DNA of 5,129 bases from an uncultured Clostridia bacterium (lineage in GTDB: Bacteria; Bacillota; Clostridia; TANB77; CAG-508): NCBI GenBank assembly GCA_947632745.1, contig CANRQH010000098.1, positions 1-5,129 of the forward strand. Direction: 5' to 3'. The position numbers and the translations under genes were made by a program. Shown here in pieces: positions 4,773-5,129 of the stretch (the stretch's first letter is position 1; the number at the start of each line of letters is the position of its first letter). A model generated the notes under the pieces. The model was not told the origin of the DNA and ran no database searches. It saw only the letters and a list, made by a program, of their open reading frames with translations.

Positions 4773-5129
4773 TTATCCAAAGAATCCTTTTTTCTTTACT
4801 GGTGGTTGTTCGTTCATAGTTTTAGCAAGAGCAATAAGCAAATCTCTTTGCTCTTTTGTAAGCCTTTTTGGTGTTTGAACAACAACTTTGAATATAAAAT
4901 TTCCTTGTAAATTTGAATTTATACTACTAAATCCTTTACCTCTAATTACAAATTCTGTTCCTGTTTGAGTTCCTTCTGGAATTTTATATTTTTCCTTAGA
5001 ACCATCTACCATTGGAATTTCAAGGTCTGCTCCTAATGCTCCTTGAGTTATGGTAATTGGAATATTACAATAAACATTATTTCCTTCTCTTGTATAAATA
5101 GAACTTTTTCTTACTCTAACTGTTATGTA
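4773..5129 (-). CDS. dnaJ: Chaperone protein DnaJ, C-terminal part
   Basis: The last 118 codons of DnaJ (Hsp40), the co-chaperone that delivers unfolded proteins to DnaK and stimulates its ATPase. The J-domain, Gly/Phe region and zinc fingers lie beyond the right edge. Visible are substrate-binding C-terminal domain II, with TREGNNVYCNIPITITQGAL, then ADLEIPMVDG, the hallmark IPEGTQTGTEF and IRGKGF, and the dimerisation segment VVVQTPKRLTKEQRDLL. The end KKKGFFG is shorter than many clostridial DnaJ tails. The frame is open from the right edge to TAA at 4775-4773 with no shift and no CGG codon. It converges on hicAB and shares its terminator. Confidence 0.96.
   Translation of the reverse strand, partial: YITVRVRKSSIYTREGNNVYCNIPITITQGALGADLEIPMVDGSKEKYKIPEGTQTGTEFVIRGKGFSSINSNLQGNFIFKVVVQTPKRLTKEQRDLLIALAKTMNEQPPVKKKGFFG

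Noticed and set aside
4695..4910. A plus-strand frame of 71 codons opposite the end of dnaJ
   Set aside because: Antisense to the conserved DnaJ C-terminus, starting inside the terminator.

Overview
The window is very AT-rich DNA from a low-GC Gram-positive anaerobe, most likely an uncultured clostridial (Firmicutes) lineage. The evidence is strong AGGAGG ribosome sites, A/T-ending codons, AGA-dominated arginine, a rubrerythrin, a clostridial-type RNase R and a giant GH94/cyclic-glucan-synthase-like protein. UGA is used as a stop codon (end of rnr) and TGG as tryptophan, so the ordinary bacterial code applies to those codons.

Layout. Minus strand, reading leftwards: rnr (RNase R, 3606-1666), then rubrerythrin with its own promoter (1542-1009) and a terminator hairpin (968-921), then the first ~303 codons of a cyclic beta-1,2-glucan synthase-like gene (912 to beyond the left edge). 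An AT-rich gap (about 3720-4020) upstream of rnr holds a candidate promoter and a possible gene-tail remnant. Plus strand: a complete hicA-hicB toxin-antitoxin operon (4072-4702) with a strong promoter and a TACGTA-type operator. It ends in a bidirectional terminator shared with the convergent dnaJ gene, whose last 118 codons fill the right edge.

The main observation is that two genes that look broken are broken in the same way. hicA needs two +1 shifts and the glucan-synthase-like gene needs one. At all three places the codon in the current frame is CGG, and skipping one base (CGGT, CGGT, CGGG read as a four-base unit, or the C skipped so that GGN is read) restores an excellent family match. 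I scanned about 1,440 in-frame codons of the six recognised genes and found no other in-frame CGG. This suggests that CGG is not an ordinary arginine codon in this organism. It may instead mark +1 frameshifting or four-base decoding. Three independent single-base errors are the competing explanation, but it does not explain the shared codon.

How the genes relate: rnr (RNA decay), dnaJ (chaperone) and rubrerythrin (peroxide defence) are ordinary housekeeping and stress genes. hicAB is a self-contained accessory module placed between rnr and dnaJ. If the CGG reading is right, making the HicA toxin depends on two recoding events while its antitoxin needs none.
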